Source: Nostoc sp. NIES-3756 (GTDB lineage: Bacteria; Cyanobacteriota; Cyanobacteriia; Cyanobacteriales; Nostocaceae). Taken from it: a DNA stretch of 64,000 nt. A model generated the notes under the pieces. It searched no databases, was not told where the DNA came from, and saw only the letters and a program-made list of their open reading frames with translations. Where the stretch lies: assembly GCF_001548375.1 (NCBI RefSeq), contig NZ_AP017295.1, forward strand, positions 4,002,501 to 4,066,500. Direction: 5' to 3'. Below are positions 25,418-34,528 of the stretch, one piece after another (within the stretch, counting starts at the first letter, position 1; each line of letters opens with the position of its first letter). A program made the position numbers and the translations under genes.

Positions 25418-26701
25418 ATGCAATTGAATTCTTCATTTAAAAAGTCTGAGAGTTTTTCATCGACTAAAGAGCCAAATCCTGAAGAACCTGAAGTAGACAA
25501 AGAAGCAGAAGTGACCATTACTAAACCATCCTTGCCAGTATCCACAGGTGAAGGAGTAGGTATTTTTCTAGGGCAACGAAATAATTCTCTTGCCTTCCAG
25601 AAGTCAGAAGAATTGCAAAAGACGCTGTTATTACACCGCCATGAGCGTCAGTTGATTATATTGCAAGACTTCCCCGACCCAGATGCCCTTTCTTGTGCTT
25701 GGACTTACCAATTAATTGCCCAGCAATACGATATCAAGTGTGAGATTATTTATGCTGGGACTTTAAGTCACCAAGAAAACATCGCCTTAGTTAAACTTAC
25801 AGGTTTACCCGCCCAGCGTTGGACACCGCAAACCCTCAAAGGTAAAGACTTATCTTGTTATCAAGGTCTGGTGTTGATTGATAACCAAGGCACAACAAGT
25901 CAGCTATTGTCAGCAGTACAGCAAGCCGGTATCCCTATAGTAGCGGTGATTGACCACCACAGCTTGCAGTCAGAACTCCAAGCAGATTTTGTTGATGTCC
26001 GTCCTTATGTACGAGCCACAGCAACAATTTTTACTCAATATCTCCAGTCTGGTTTACTAGGCTTAGATAGCAGCATCGGCCAGCACGTTAAATGTGCTAC
26101 CGCCTTGATGCACGGCTTGAGATCAGATACAAATCGGCTGATGCAGGCGCAAGAAGAAGATTTTATGGCTGCTGCTTATCTCAGCCGATTTTATGATGCG
26201 CAACTGCTAAATGCCATTTTACAGGCGAACCGTTCTAAACGGGTGATGGATGTGATCGAGCGATCGCTCAAAAATCGCATCGTGCAGAACAACTTCTCTA
26301 TTGCTGGTGTCGGTTACTTACGCTACGATGACCGCGATGCTATTCCCCAAGCCGCCGATTTTCTCGTTACCGAAGAAAACGTCCACACTGCCGTAGTTTA
26401 CGGCATCGTCCACGACGAAGACGACGAACTAGAAGTAGTCATTGGTTCCTTGAGGACGACTAAACTAACCTTAGACCCCGATGAATTTATTAAAGAAGCC
26501 TTTGGTCAAGATAGTACAGGTAGATTCTTTGGTGGTGGAAGAACAGGGGCTGGTGGTTTTGAAATTCCGATGGGTTTCTTGTCGGGGAGTAATGAAAACT
26601 CTGCTTATGCCAGGATGAAATGGGAAGTATTTGATGCTCAAATCAAGCAGAAATTGTTGAGGTTAGTTAACCCGAAAGACAACCCAATTCAGTCAGAGTA
26701 A
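25418..26701 (+). CDS. DHH/DHHA1 phosphoesterase (NrnA/oligoribonuclease-like)
   Basis: A roughly 427-residue DHH-superfamily phosphoesterase. The DHH domain has LIILQDFPDPDALSCAW, QGLVLIDNQG and VAVIDHHSLQSE. The C-terminal DHHA1 domain ends in the GRFFGGGRTGAGGFEIPMGF glycine motif that binds substrate phosphate. Members cleave short RNAs, pAp or cyclic dinucleotide products, and the exact substrate cannot be decided here. An acidic, disordered ~60-residue N-terminus precedes the core. The ATG at 25418 is preferred; a TTG two codons earlier is also in frame. A strong terminator follows at 26782. Confidence 0.87.
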   Translation: MQLNSSFKKSESFSSTKEPNPEEPEVDKEAEVTITKPSLPVSTGEGVGIFLGQRNNSLAFQKSEELQKTLLLHRHERQLIILQDFPDPDALSCAWTYQLIAQQYDIKCEIIYAGTLSHQENIALVKLTGLPAQRWTPQTLKGKDLSCYQGLVLIDNQGTTSQLLSAVQQAGIPIVAVIDHHSLQSELQADFVDVRPYVRATATIFTQYLQSGLLGLDSSIGQHVKCATALMHGLRSDTNRLMQAQEEDFMAAAYLSRFYDAQLLNAILQANRSKRVMDVIERSLKNRIVQNNFSIAGVGYLRYDDRDAIPQAADFLVTEENVHTAVVYGIVHDEDDELEVVIGSLRTTKLTLDPDEFIKEAFGQDSTGRFFGGGRTGAGGFEIPMGFLSGSNENSAYARMKWEVFDAQIKQKLLRLVNPKDNPIQSE

Positions 26702-26781
26702 GCTGAGAGCAAATGATGAGAAATCAATCAGCAAAATCGATGACAACTGATTAGAAAAAGTTGTCCAATTTAAACTTCAGT

Positions 26782-26821
26782 TAGTTTACAGTCAAGAAGT
26801 AAATTTCTCGGCTGTAAACTA
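26782..26821 (+). terminator. Hairpin terminator after the DHH gene
   Basis: A 10-bp stem TAGTTTACAG/CTGTAAACTA with an ~20-base loop that can itself fold, followed by TTATTTTATT. It lies about 80 bases after the stop. Confidence 0.65.
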
Positions 26822-26850
26822 TTATTTTATTAATTATTACATAAATTATT

Positions 26851-26952
26851 ATGTATCGACTTACAGTAAGCATCCCTGAAGAAACTGTATTAGCACTCAA
26901 TATACAACCAGAACAGCTACAAGATGAAAGTATCTCTGATGACAAACACTGA
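26851..26952 (+). pseudogene. N-terminal remnant of a UPF0175-family gene
   Basis: A 33-codon frame beginning MYRLTVSIPEETVLALNI and QPEQLQDE, which matches the start of UPF0175 family proteins (small DNA-binding/antitoxin-like proteins of cyanobacteria). It then stops at TGA 26950. The expected ~50-residue C-terminal part is missing and the DUF4303-like gene begins within its last codons, so the join looks like a deletion or insertion scar. Confidence 0.55.
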
Positions 26953-27502
26953 CCTGCAAGCGTGGCTTGACTGCGATGATCGTGAACTCATTGAGTCCAT
27001 CAAATCAGAGATTCATGCACATATTTCAAAACTTTATGCCCGTGGTGATCAATTTTATGGCTATGCGATATTACCCGGTGAATTTGCCAAAATTCATAAT
27101 CTCGTTGTTGCCTTCAATTGTGAATCAGATATTGCTTTAGAAAATCTTACTGACAGCTACTATCGATATTCTGTTGATGAATGGTCTAACTACGAACATG
27201 GCGAATTTCCAAAAAGCAGCTCCATCATAGATTCGCGTAACGCTCAATTCAAAGAACTGCACATCAATGAAAGCCTTGATAACTATGCAATGGATGATTG
27301 GGAAATCGCACACGCTACCAAACTGCTTACTGCAATTCTGACAGCAATGACTGAATTACGAGGTGATGATCTAATTGGGGGTGACAAATCATTTGCCATT
27401 ATCTGGATTCCCGATTCTGATAACGACATAATGCGTCAGTCTGCCAAAGCATTGAACTCTGATGCTGTCTATCAACTGTTTATGAAAGAATTCGGTGATT
27501 GA
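26924..27502 (+). CDS. DUF4303-like protein
   Basis: A protein of up to 192 residues resembling DUF4303, a family found near polymorphic toxin immunity genes and alone. Visible are FYGYAILPGEFAKIHNLVVAFN, YYRYSVDEWSNYEHGEF, SLDNYAMDDWEIAHATKLL and FAIIWIPDSDNDIMRQSA. The mid-protein 'YxVDEWxxYEHxxF' block is the family feature. The start is uncertain: ATG 26924 overlaps the UPF0175 remnant and ATG 26939 is equally possible. No toxin gene is adjacent. It may have arrived with the neighbouring fragments. Confidence 0.6.
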   Translation: MKVSLMTNTDLQAWLDCDDRELIESIKSEIHAHISKLYARGDQFYGYAILPGEFAKIHNLVVAFNCESDIALENLTDSYYRYSVDEWSNYEHGEFPKSSSIIDSRNAQFKELHINESLDNYAMDDWEIAHATKLLTAILTAMTELRGDDLIGGDKSFAIIWIPDSDNDIMRQSAKALNSDAVYQLFMKEFGD

Positions 27503-27529
27503 GGTGGCAGTAATTCCTGTAAAGTTTTA

Positions 27530-27679
27530 GTGGATTCTCGCAAAGTTACTTGTATTACGTTTGATCAATTAGCAAGAGATATTAGGGATAGACTTTCGCT
27601 GTATCCATTGATTTATGCAGCAGAGTCAGAAGGTAAACAAGATATTTATACAGATGAAAGCGATCGCTCATCGTTATAA
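27530..27679 (+). pseudogene. Short gene remnant (C-terminal fragment)
   Basis: A 49-codon open frame with protein-like content (ITFDQLARDIRDRLSLYPLIYAAES). It has no proper start and ends at TAA 27677. It reads like the C-terminus of a small cyanobacterial nucleotidyltransferase- or toxin-associated protein, but I cannot name the family. It lies between the DUF4303-like gene and the VapBC-type pair. Confidence 0.35.
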
Positions 27680-27726
27680 GTTATGGCAAGATAGTTCATA
27701 AGATAGCTTATTGTCCGATTTGGTGA

Positions 27727-27966
27727 ATGTTAATGACACAGCAAGATTTATTGAATGAATTTTTATCTCTACCTGTAGAAGCACAGCGTCAAGTAATTGA
27801 CTTTATAGCTTTTTTAAGGCAAAGATACACCGTAGCTGAACCGGTAAAAGCACCAGTAGATGATAATTTAGCCAATGATAGTTTTATTGGTATGTGGCGT
27901 GATCGCCAAGATTTAACTGATAGCACTGCTTGGGTGCGTAGTGTGAGAAAAAATGAGTGGTCATAG
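27727..27966 (+). CDS. DUF2281/VapB-type antitoxin
   Basis: A 79-residue antitoxin-like protein. The N-terminal LLNEFLSLPVEAQRQVIDFIAFLRQRY helix is typical of DUF2281 antitoxins. The C-terminal SFIGMWRDRQDLTDSTAWVRSVRKNEW is the toxin-wrapping segment seen in these partners. The start may be the second Met (27733). The PIN-domain gene overlaps its 3' end or starts 4 bases later, so the two are translationally coupled. Antitoxin and complex normally repress their own promoter. Confidence 0.85.
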   Translation: MLMTQQDLLNEFLSLPVEAQRQVIDFIAFLRQRYTVAEPVKAPVDDNLANDSFIGMWRDRQDLTDSTAWVRSVRKNEWS

Positions 27967-27970
27967 TTCA

Positions 27971-28360
27971 ATGACTAACTTAACTATTATTGATACTGAT
28001 ATTTTAATTGATGCTGGTTATGGTGTCGCTGAAGCAGTAAACTGTTTACAAACTCTCAAAGTAAACTCTGTCTTGGCAATTAGCGTAGTTACACAAATGG
28101 AACTCATGGTTGGTTGCGCTAACAAAGCGGAGCTACAGATTTTAGAACGTTTTCTCCAACAGTTTCATATCATTAAACTTAGTCAAGCTGTTTCAGACAA
28201 AGCAGTTGATTTATTGTGGACTTATAGGCTAAGTCATGGCTTGCTAATTGCTGATAGTCTGATTGCAGCTACAGCAATAGTAGCGAATTACCCCTTTATC
28301 ACAAAAAACCAACGGGATTATCGATTTATTCAAGGGTTAAACTTATTAACGTATCCGTAA
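27971..28360 (+). CDS. VapC-type PIN-domain toxin ribonuclease
   Basis: A 129-residue PIN nuclease. Acidic residues of the active site are visible: the Asp pair in TIIDTDILIDAG, Glu in TQMELMVG, and Asp in GLLIADSLIAATAIV. The family C-terminus FITKNQRDYRFIQGLNLL follows. PIN toxins cleave RNA, often tRNA, and are held inactive by the cognate antitoxin encoded just upstream. ATG 27971 is preferred; ATG 27953 would overlap the antitoxin by 14 bases. Confidence 0.88.
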   Translation: MTNLTIIDTDILIDAGYGVAEAVNCLQTLKVNSVLAISVVTQMELMVGCANKAELQILERFLQQFHIIKLSQAVSDKAVDLLWTYRLSHGLLIADSLIAATAIVANYPFITKNQRDYRFIQGLNLLTYP

Positions 28361-28391
28361 CTTTTAACCCTTATTACTTAGTAATAACATC

Positions 28392-28886
28392 GTGGAACTA
28401 TATCTAATTCGGCACGGCATCGCTGAAGAACAGCAACCTGGTATAAAAGATGAAGAGCGATCGCTTACTAAGGAAGGAAGGCAAAAAACAGAGAAAGTCG
28501 CTCACCGTCTTGTAAAACTGGACTTAAAATTTGACTTAATAGTTACCAGTCCCTTGGTTCGCGCTCGGCAAACAGCAGAAATTCTGTTAGCATCTGGACT
28601 CAGTTCCCATTTAGAAGAATCTAATCATCTTGCGCCGAATGGTCATATTTATAATTGGCTAGATTATTGGTTAAAACCGAAAAATTTCTCCCAAAATGCC
28701 CAAATTGCCCTAGTAGGACACGAACCTTGTTTAAGCAACTGGGCAGAAATTCTCCTCTGGGGGGAAGCCAAAGACAGCCTAGTCCTGAAAAAAGCAGGTA
28801 TGATCGGAGTAAAACTGCCAGAAATAGGCTCACCTGTAGGTCGTAGTCAATTGTTCTGGTTGACACCACCCAGGTACTTGCTATAA
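28392..28886 (+). CDS. sixA: Phosphohistidine phosphatase SixA
   Basis: A 164-residue histidine phosphatase. The N-terminal LYLIRHGIAEEQ holds the catalytic RHG. ERSLTKEGRQKTEKVA, LIVTSPLVRARQTAEIL and ALVGHEPCLSNWAEILL (second catalytic His) complete the SixA pattern. The family removes phosphate from His in phosphorelay or PTS proteins. The start is a GTG. It sits 31 bases after the toxin gene and upstream of gltA, in the same direction. Confidence 0.88.
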   Translation: MELYLIRHGIAEEQQPGIKDEERSLTKEGRQKTEKVAHRLVKLDLKFDLIVTSPLVRARQTAEILLASGLSSHLEESNHLAPNGHIYNWLDYWLKPKNFSQNAQIALVGHEPCLSNWAEILLWGEAKDSLVLKKAGMIGVKLPEIGSPVGRSQLFWLTPPRYLL

Positions 28887-28998
28887 CAGTTTTGCAACTT
28901 TTTTCAAGAATTGTTGTGAGTTAGTCTACTGTTATGGCGGCAACGATTTCTGGTAAGTTAGCTTGATCAGAATATTTCACAAAGCAAATGGTGTTGCC

Positions 28999-30135
28999 AT
29001 GACGGTGTGCGAATACAAGCCTGGTTTAGAAGGCATTCCCGCAGCCCAATCGAGTATCAGTTATGTAGATGGGCAAAAGGGAATACTAGAGTATCGTGGC
29101 ATTCAGATTGAGGAATTAGCTCAGAAAAGTACATTTCTGGAGACTGCTTATCTCTTAATCTGGGGCGAATTGCCAACAAAAGAAGAACTGCAAGCGTTTG
29201 AGGAAGAGGTTCGCCTCCATCGGCGAATTAAATATCGGATTCGGGATATGATGAAATGCTTTCCCGAAAGCGGTCATCCAATGGACGCTCTCCAAGCCTC
29301 TGCTGCGGCGTTAGGCTTGTTTTATTCGCGCCGGGACTTACACAACCCTGTCTACATTCGAGATGCCGTAGTGCGCCTTATAGCTACTATTCCGACGATG
29401 GTAGCAGCATTCCAGTTAATGCGGAAAGGTAACGACCCCGTAAAGCCCCGCGATGACTTAGATTATTCCGCCAATTTTCTCTACATGCTCAACGAGAAAG
29501 AACCGGATGCTTTGGCGGCAAAAATCTTTGATGTCTGCTTGATTCTCCACGTTGAGCATACAATGAATGCTTCTACCTTCAGTGCCAGGGTAACAGCTTC
29601 CACCTTGACTGACCCCTACGCAGTGGTTGCCAGCGCTGTGGGAACCTTGGGAGGGCCGTTACATGGTGGAGCCAATGAAGAAGTAATTCAGATGTTGGAA
29701 GAAATTGGCTCCGTGGAGAATGTCCGCCCTTATGTAGAGGAAAGGCTGCTACGTAAAGAAAAGCTCATGGGCTTTGGACATCGTGTCTATAAAGTCAAAG
29801 ACCCACGGGCGATAATTTTGCAAGACTTGGCAGAACAGCTTTTTGCCAAGTTTGGCGCGGATAAATACTACGACATCGCCCAAGAAATGGAACGGGTGGT
29901 GGAAGAAAAATTAGGTCACAAAGGGATTTATCCTAATGTTGACTTTTACTCAGGCTTGGTGTATAGGAAGATGGGTATTCCCACAGACTTATTTACACCA
30001 ATATTTGCGATCGCTCGTGTTGCTGGTTGGTTAGCGCACTGGAAAGAACAACTCGAAGAAAACCGTATCTTCCGTCCTACCCAGGTTTATAACGGTAAAC
30101 ACAGCGTCGCTTATACCCCCATTGAGCAACGTTAA
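28999..30135 (+). CDS. gltA: Citrate synthase
   Basis: Condenses acetyl-CoA and oxaloacetate. From ATG 28999 the protein has 378 residues, a type II short form. Catalytic histidines lie in LHVEHTMNASTFSAR (oxaloacetate His), GGPLHGGANEEV (His) and MGFGHRVYK. The catalytic Asp lies in PNVDFYSGLVYRKMG. The N-terminus begins TVCEYKPGLEGIPAAQSSISYVDG as in other cyanobacterial enzymes. A TTG 36 bases upstream extends the frame but lacks support. In cyanobacteria it feeds 2-oxoglutarate for nitrogen assimilation. Confidence 0.95.
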   Translation: MTVCEYKPGLEGIPAAQSSISYVDGQKGILEYRGIQIEELAQKSTFLETAYLLIWGELPTKEELQAFEEEVRLHRRIKYRIRDMMKCFPESGHPMDALQASAAALGLFYSRRDLHNPVYIRDAVVRLIATIPTMVAAFQLMRKGNDPVKPRDDLDYSANFLYMLNEKEPDALAAKIFDVCLILHVEHTMNASTFSARVTASTLTDPYAVVASAVGTLGGPLHGGANEEVIQMLEEIGSVENVRPYVEERLLRKEKLMGFGHRVYKVKDPRAIILQDLAEQLFAKFGADKYYDIAQEMERVVEEKLGHKGIYPNVDFYSGLVYRKMGIPTDLFTPIFAIARVAGWLAHWKEQLEENRIFRPTQVYNGKHSVAYTPIEQR

Positions 30136-30677
30136 GGCTTAGGGAGTGGGGAGTGGGGAAAGAACTATAAATTGTTCTTAACTTGCTGACACTCATCACG
30201 GTTAACTTCCACTCACAACAGGGAATCAGTAAATCAATAGCAAGCAAATAACCGTCGCCAAAATGGAAGCGGCGTTTTTGTGATGCTTTGGTTAGGGAGT
30301 GGTAAACAAGCAAAAAGCACTCCCCCTTGCTCCCGTTCGCGCAGCGTCCCGTAGGGAAGTTCGCCCGGAGGGAAACCAACGCCAGTTGCCTGCGGAGGGA
30401 AACCCTCCCGCAGCACTGGCTCCTCCTTGCGACTTCTCTTCCTGCCCCCTGCTTCTTCATCTTTCCTCATAGTTGATCTCAATCCTACCTATAAGTAGAA
30501 GTTCTCATCCAGATGCAAAAGCCTCAAACCATCCAAGGATATACTAGGCATGGGAAATGGCAACAAATCTTCAATCAGGTGTCATCTCAGCAGAGATATT
30601 AATAGGTGAAGTCGCAGGTATTAGTTTAACTAATGATTGTAACTCCACCATGACTTGATGACTTAAAGAGCGAAAAC
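30136..30677. repeat. Intergenic region with GC-rich imperfect repeats
   Basis: The part 30325-30425 is a GC-rich repeat block: TTCGCGCAGCGTCCCGTAGG and GCGGAGGGAAACCCTCCCGC form hairpins. Related short blocks occur near 54604-54640 (GCGAGACGCTGCGCGAAC) and 55500. The remainder, up to ndhA, is likely the ndhAIGE leader and promoter. Confidence 0.5.
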
Positions 30678-31796
30678 ATGAACTCAGGAATTGACCTCCA
30701 AGGAACGTTTATTAAATCCCTTACGGATTTAGGAATCCCATCAGGAACGGCTAAAGCGATTTGGATGCCTCTGCCCATGATTGTTATGCTCATTGGGGCA
30801 ACTGTGGGTGTGTTGGTTTGTGTTTGGTTGGAAAGAAAGATTTCGGCAGCCGCACAACAACGTATTGGCCCTGAATATATTGGGCCTTTGGGCTTGCTGG
30901 CTCCAGTAGCAGACGGTCTGAAGCTAGTATTTAAGGAAGATATTGTACCTGCGCAGGCTGACCCTTGGCTATTCACACTCGGCCCAATTCTTGTAGTCCT
31001 GCCAGTATTTCTGTCTTATCTGATTGTTCCCTTTGGACAGAATATCCTTATTACTAATGTTGGCACAGGAATATTTTTGTGGATTGCTTTATCTAGCATC
31101 CAACCAATTGGCTTGTTGATGGCTGGTTACTCATCTAATAATAAGTATTCCTTGTTAGGCGGTTTACGGGCAGCAGCACAGTCAATTAGTTATGAAATTC
31201 CTTTGGCGCTGAGTGTATTGGCGATCGCTATGATGTCCAATAGCCTCAGTACCGTGGATATTGTTAACCAACAATCAGGCTACGGTATCTTGGGCTGGAA
31301 CATTTGGCGGCAACCCCTTGGTTTTATCATCTTTTGGATAGCCGCCCTAGCAGAGTGTGAACGTTTGCCCTTCGACTTACCCGAAGCGGAAGAAGAACTA
31401 GTAGCAGGCTATCAAACCGAATACTCAGGGATGAAATTCGCCCTCTTCTACCTCAGTTCCTACGTTAACCTCGTGCTTTCGGCTCTGTTGGTAGCAGTAT
31501 TATATCTGGGTGGTTGGGATTTCCCCATTCCCATCAATCTATTAGCTAGTTGGGTAGGTGTCAGCGAAGCAAATCCTGCATTACAGGTAGTTAACGCTGC
31601 CTTGGGTATCACCATGACCTTACTCAAAGCTTACTTTTTAATATTTACTGCCATCCTCTTACGTTGGACAGTGCCACGGGTACGGATTGACCAATTGTTA
31701 GATTTAGGATGGAAGTTTTTGTTACCAGTTGGTTTAGTGAACCTACTGTTAACCGCAGCCCTGAAACTCGCCTTTCCCGTTGCCTTCGGCGGGTAA
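30678..31796 (+). CDS. ndhA: NDH-1 subunit A
   Basis: NdhA (NuoH type) is a membrane subunit at the junction with the peripheral arm of photosynthetic NDH-1, which carries plastoquinone reduction and cyclic electron flow. The 372-residue protein has eight or so transmembrane helices. NuoH marks are [83 protein letters not shown] and [22 protein letters not shown] ending ([22 protein letters not shown]). It heads ndhA-I-G-E. Confidence 0.98.
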   Translation: MNSGIDLQGTFIKSLTDLGIPSGTAKAIWMPLPMIVMLIGATVGVLVCVWLERKISAAAQQRIGPEYIGPLGLLAPVADGLKLVFKEDIVPAQADPWLFTLGPILVVLPVFLSYLIVPFGQNILITNVGTGIFLWIALSSIQPIGLLMAGYSSNNKYSLLGGLRAAAQSISYEIPLALSVLAIAMMSNSLSTVDIVNQQSGYGILGWNIWRQPLGFIIFWIAALAECERLPFDLPEAEEELVAGYQTEYSGMKFALFYLSSYVNLVLSALLVAVLYLGGWDFPIPINLLASWVGVSEANPALQVVNAALGITMTLLKAYFLIFTAILLRWTVPRVRIDQLLDLGWKFLLPVGLVNLLLTAALKLAFPVAFGG

Positions 31797-31888
31797 TAGC
31801 TAATCGGTAATCGGTAATAGAGAAGCAAATCATTACCAATTACCCATTACCAATTACTCATTACCAAAAAAGAGTAGAGAGACACAAA

Positions 31889-32473
31889 ATGCTAAAGTTC
31901 CTGAAGCAAGTTGGCGATTACGCCAAAGAAGCAGTACAAGCTGGTCGTTATATTGGTCAGGGGCTAGCTGTAACTTTTGACCATATGCGCCGCCGTCCTG
32001 TCACTGTACAGTACCCTTACGAAAAGCTAATTCCTGGGGAACGGTTCCGTGGACGCATCCACTACGAATTTGACAAGTGTATTGCTTGCGAAGTTTGTGT
32101 ACGGGTTTGCCCTATCAACTTACCTGTAGTGGACTGGGAATTTGACAAAGCCACCAAGAAGAAAAAGCTCAATCACTATAGCATCGATTTCGGCGTTTGT
32201 ATTTTCTGTGGTAACTGTGTCGAGTATTGCCCGACTAACTGTTTATCAATGACAGAAGAATATGAACTGTCAACTTACGATCGCCATGAACTCAACTATG
32301 ATAGTGTGGCTTTAGGTCGTCTGCCCTACAAAGTTACAAACGATCCAATGGTGACACCACTACGGGAACTAGTTTACCTACCCAAAGGTGTGCTTGACCC
32401 CCACGATCTACCCGCCAATGCACCCCGCGCTGGCGCACGTCCAGAAGACTTGGTAGAACAAACTGAAAAATGA
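31889..32473 (+). CDS. ndhI: NDH-1 subunit I (2[4Fe-4S])
   Basis: NdhI carries two [4Fe-4S] clusters that pass electrons toward plastoquinone. The 194-residue protein shows [12 protein letters not shown] and [12 protein letters not shown]. The N-terminal amphipathic segment ([19 protein letters not shown]) contacts the membrane arm. It lies 92 bases after ndhA, in a gap filled with GGTAATxxx-type short repeats. Its start is preceded by an AGAGAG purine stretch. Confidence 0.98.
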   Translation: MLKFLKQVGDYAKEAVQAGRYIGQGLAVTFDHMRRRPVTVQYPYEKLIPGERFRGRIHYEFDKCIACEVCVRVCPINLPVVDWEFDKATKKKKLNHYSIDFGVCIFCGNCVEYCPTNCLSMTEEYELSTYDRHELNYDSVALGRLPYKVTNDPMVTPLRELVYLPKGVLDPHDLPANAPRAGARPEDLVEQTEK

Positions 32474-32479
32474 ATTTAG

Positions 32480-32632
32480 TCCAAAGTCAACAGTCAACAG
32501 TCCAAAGTCAAGAGTCCATAGTGATAAACCTTAGGACTGGCACAAAAACACAGTAGATTACTACTTATTGCCTTTGACTATGGACTATGGACTATGGACT
32601 AATGACTAATGACTAATGACCATTGACTATTA
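32480..32632. repeat. Heptamer repeat block between ndhI and ndhG
   Basis: Tandem and degenerate heptamers: AGTCAACAGTCAACAGTCC, then ACTATGG and ACTAATG copies. It separates two genes of one operon by about 175 bases. Confidence 0.85.
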
Positions 32633-32648
32633 ACAGAGGAAAAAAACA

Positions 32649-33257
32649 GTGAATCTAGCGGAAGGAGTACAGGTTGTTTCCTTTGGCATACTAGCTACGA
32701 TGTTGATTGGGGCTGCCCTTGGTGTGGTGTTAGCAACCAGCATCGTCTATTCTGCCTTTTTGCTGGGTGGTGTATTCATCAGCATTGCGGGATTATACCT
32801 GTTGCTAAATGGTGATTTTGTTGCAGCTGCCCAAGTGCTGATTTATGTAGGTGCGGTCAACGTACTTATTCTGTTTGCCATCATGTTGGTAAACAAGCGC
32901 CAAGATTTTACCCCCTATCCTAGTACAGCAGTACGAAAAATCTTGACAGCGATCGTCAGCGTGGGATTGTTCGCGCTGTTGAGTACGATGGTGTTAGCTA
33001 CACCTTGGTCTTACTCAACTACTCCTAAAGCTGGAGATGGTTCGATAATTTTAATTGGTGAGCATTTCTTTAGCGATTTCTTATTACCTTTTGAACTAGC
33101 TTCTGTTCTGTTGTTGATGGCGATGGTGGGAGCGATTATTTTGGCACGTCGTGAGTATTTGCCAGATGTTACACCAGGAGACTTGCCTCAAACTGTGTTG
33201 ACATTGCCAGAACGTCCTAGAGAATTGGTAGGCGCTGGTAACGACACTCAAGAATAA
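32649..33257 (+). CDS. ndhG: NDH-1 subunit G
   Basis: NdhG (NuoJ type) is a membrane subunit of NDH-1. The 202-residue protein has five hydrophobic helices, including [24 protein letters not shown], and the NuoJ signature [26 protein letters not shown]. The soluble C-terminal tail is proline-rich. The start is GTG 32649, preceded by GAGGAAAAAA. ndhE follows after 38 bases. Confidence 0.97.
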   Translation: MNLAEGVQVVSFGILATMLIGAALGVVLATSIVYSAFLLGGVFISIAGLYLLLNGDFVAAAQVLIYVGAVNVLILFAIMLVNKRQDFTPYPSTAVRKILTAIVSVGLFALLSTMVLATPWSYSTTPKAGDGSIILIGEHFFSDFLLPFELASVLLLMAMVGAIILARREYLPDVTPGDLPQTVLTLPERPRELVGAGNDTQE

Positions 33258-33295
33258 TTAAAAAGCTAGGTTTTTCAGAAGAAACACGAGGATTC

Positions 33296-33601
33296 ATGCA
33301 ACTCCAGTACTTTTTATTACTTGCAGCAGCTTTGTTTTGCATCGGCATTTATGGTTTAATTACCAGCCGGAACGCCGTGCGTGTGTTGATGTCAATTGAA
33401 TTGCTGCTGAACGCTGTTAATCTGAATTTAATGGCATTTTCCAACTTTCTTGACTCAACATTAATTAAGGGTCAGGTTTTCACAGTATTTGTGATCACTG
33501 TGGCAGCTGCTGAAGCGGCGGTTGGGTTGGCGATCGTGCTTGCCATTTATCGCAACCGTGATACCGTCGACATGGAGCAGTTTAATCTCCTGAAGTGGTA
33601 A
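33296..33601 (+). CDS. ndhE: NDH-1 subunit E
   Basis: NdhE (NuoK type), 101 residues with three transmembrane helices. [20 protein letters not shown] contains the conserved intramembrane Glu used in proton translocation, and the second conserved Glu lies in [22 protein letters not shown]. It ends in NLLKW. The NAD kinase gene begins within a few bases of its stop, so they are coupled. Confidence 0.98.
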   Translation: MQLQYFLLLAAALFCIGIYGLITSRNAVRVLMSIELLLNAVNLNLMAFSNFLDSTLIKGQVFTVFVITVAAAEAAVGLAIVLAIYRNRDTVDMEQFNLLKW

Positions 33602-33607
33602 TTGCGT

Positions 33608-34528
33608 GTGCAACTCAAGCAGGTAATCATTGCTTATAAGGCGCGAGACTCTCAAAGCAAACGATGGGCTGAACTCTGCGCCAAGCAGCTAGAAAATCGC
33701 AATTGTCAGGTTTTGATGGGGCCTAGCGGGCCAAAAGATAACCCGTATCCGGTATTTTTGGCTTCAGCTAATCAACCAATCGACCTGGCAATTGTCTTAG
33801 GTGGCGATGGTACAGTCTTAACCAGCGCCCGACATTTAGCCCCAGCCGGTATCCCCATTCTCGGAGTGAATGTAGGGGGTCATCTGGGCTTTTTGACCGA
33901 ATCAGTTGACGAATTTCAAGATACGGAGAAAGTTTGGGATAGGTTATTTGAAGACCGTTATGCTATTCAACGGCGAATGATGTTGCAAGCGGCGATTTAT
34001 GAAGGACACCGGACGAACTTGGAACCAGTAACAGACATATATTTGGGGTTGAATGAATTTTGCGTCAAACCCGCCTCAGCCGATCGCATGATTACTTCTA
34101 TCCTAGAAATGGAAATTGATGGTGAGGTAGTAGATCAATACGTAGGCGATGGTTTGATTGTTTCCACACCCACTGGTTCCACTGGTTACACCGTTTCCGC
34201 TAGCGGCCCCATCATGCACGATGGTATGGAAGCCCTTACCATCACTCCCATCTGTCCCATGAGTCTTTCTAGTCGTCCTATAGTTCTCCCCGCAGGTTCT
34301 GTTGTAAGTATATGGCCTTTGGGAGACTATGATTTAAGCACTAAATTGTGGATGGATGGAGTATTAGCTACTTCGATTTGGCCTGCACATCGCGTTGATA
34401 TCCGCATGGCTGATTGTCGCGCTAAGTTTATTGTTCTGCGGGAAAACAATTCCTACTATCAAACCCTAAGAGAAAAATTGCTTTGGGCTGGTACTAGGGT
34501 TCGTTACAATAATACTCAGCAAAATTAA
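33608..34528 (+). CDS. nadK: NAD(+) kinase
   Basis: Phosphorylates NAD to NADP, the acceptor of photosynthetic electrons. The protein has about 306 residues. Key features are the GGDGTVL diphosphate motif near 69-75, NVGGHLGFLTE, NEFCVKPASADRMI, and the second glycine motif GDGLIVSTPTGSTGYTVSASGP. GTG 33608 is the likely start, since VQLKQVIIAYKAR fits the cyanobacterial N-terminus; a TTG at 33602 is in frame. Position directly after ndhE supports co-expression with the NDH-1 genes. Confidence 0.94.
   Translation: MQLKQVIIAYKARDSQSKRWAELCAKQLENRNCQVLMGPSGPKDNPYPVFLASANQPIDLAIVLGGDGTVLTSARHLAPAGIPILGVNVGGHLGFLTESVDEFQDTEKVWDRLFEDRYAIQRRMMLQAAIYEGHRTNLEPVTDIYLGLNEFCVKPASADRMITSILEMEIDGEVVDQYVGDGLIVSTPTGSTGYTVSASGPIMHDGMEALTITPICPMSLSSRPIVLPAGSVVSIWPLGDYDLSTKLWMDGVLATSIWPAHRVDIRMADCRAKFIVLRENNSYYQTLREKLLWAGTRVRYNNTQQN

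Noticed and set aside
25134..25427. 97-codon GTG-initiated frame upstream of the DHH gene
   Set aside because: It overlaps the next gene start, has no recognisable domain, and lacks a clear ribosome binding site. Composition is like the surrounding AT-rich spacer.
30234..30482. Minus-strand frames over the GC-rich block after gltA
   Set aside because: They translate an intergenic hairpin repeat family and give biased Gly/Arg/Pro peptides.
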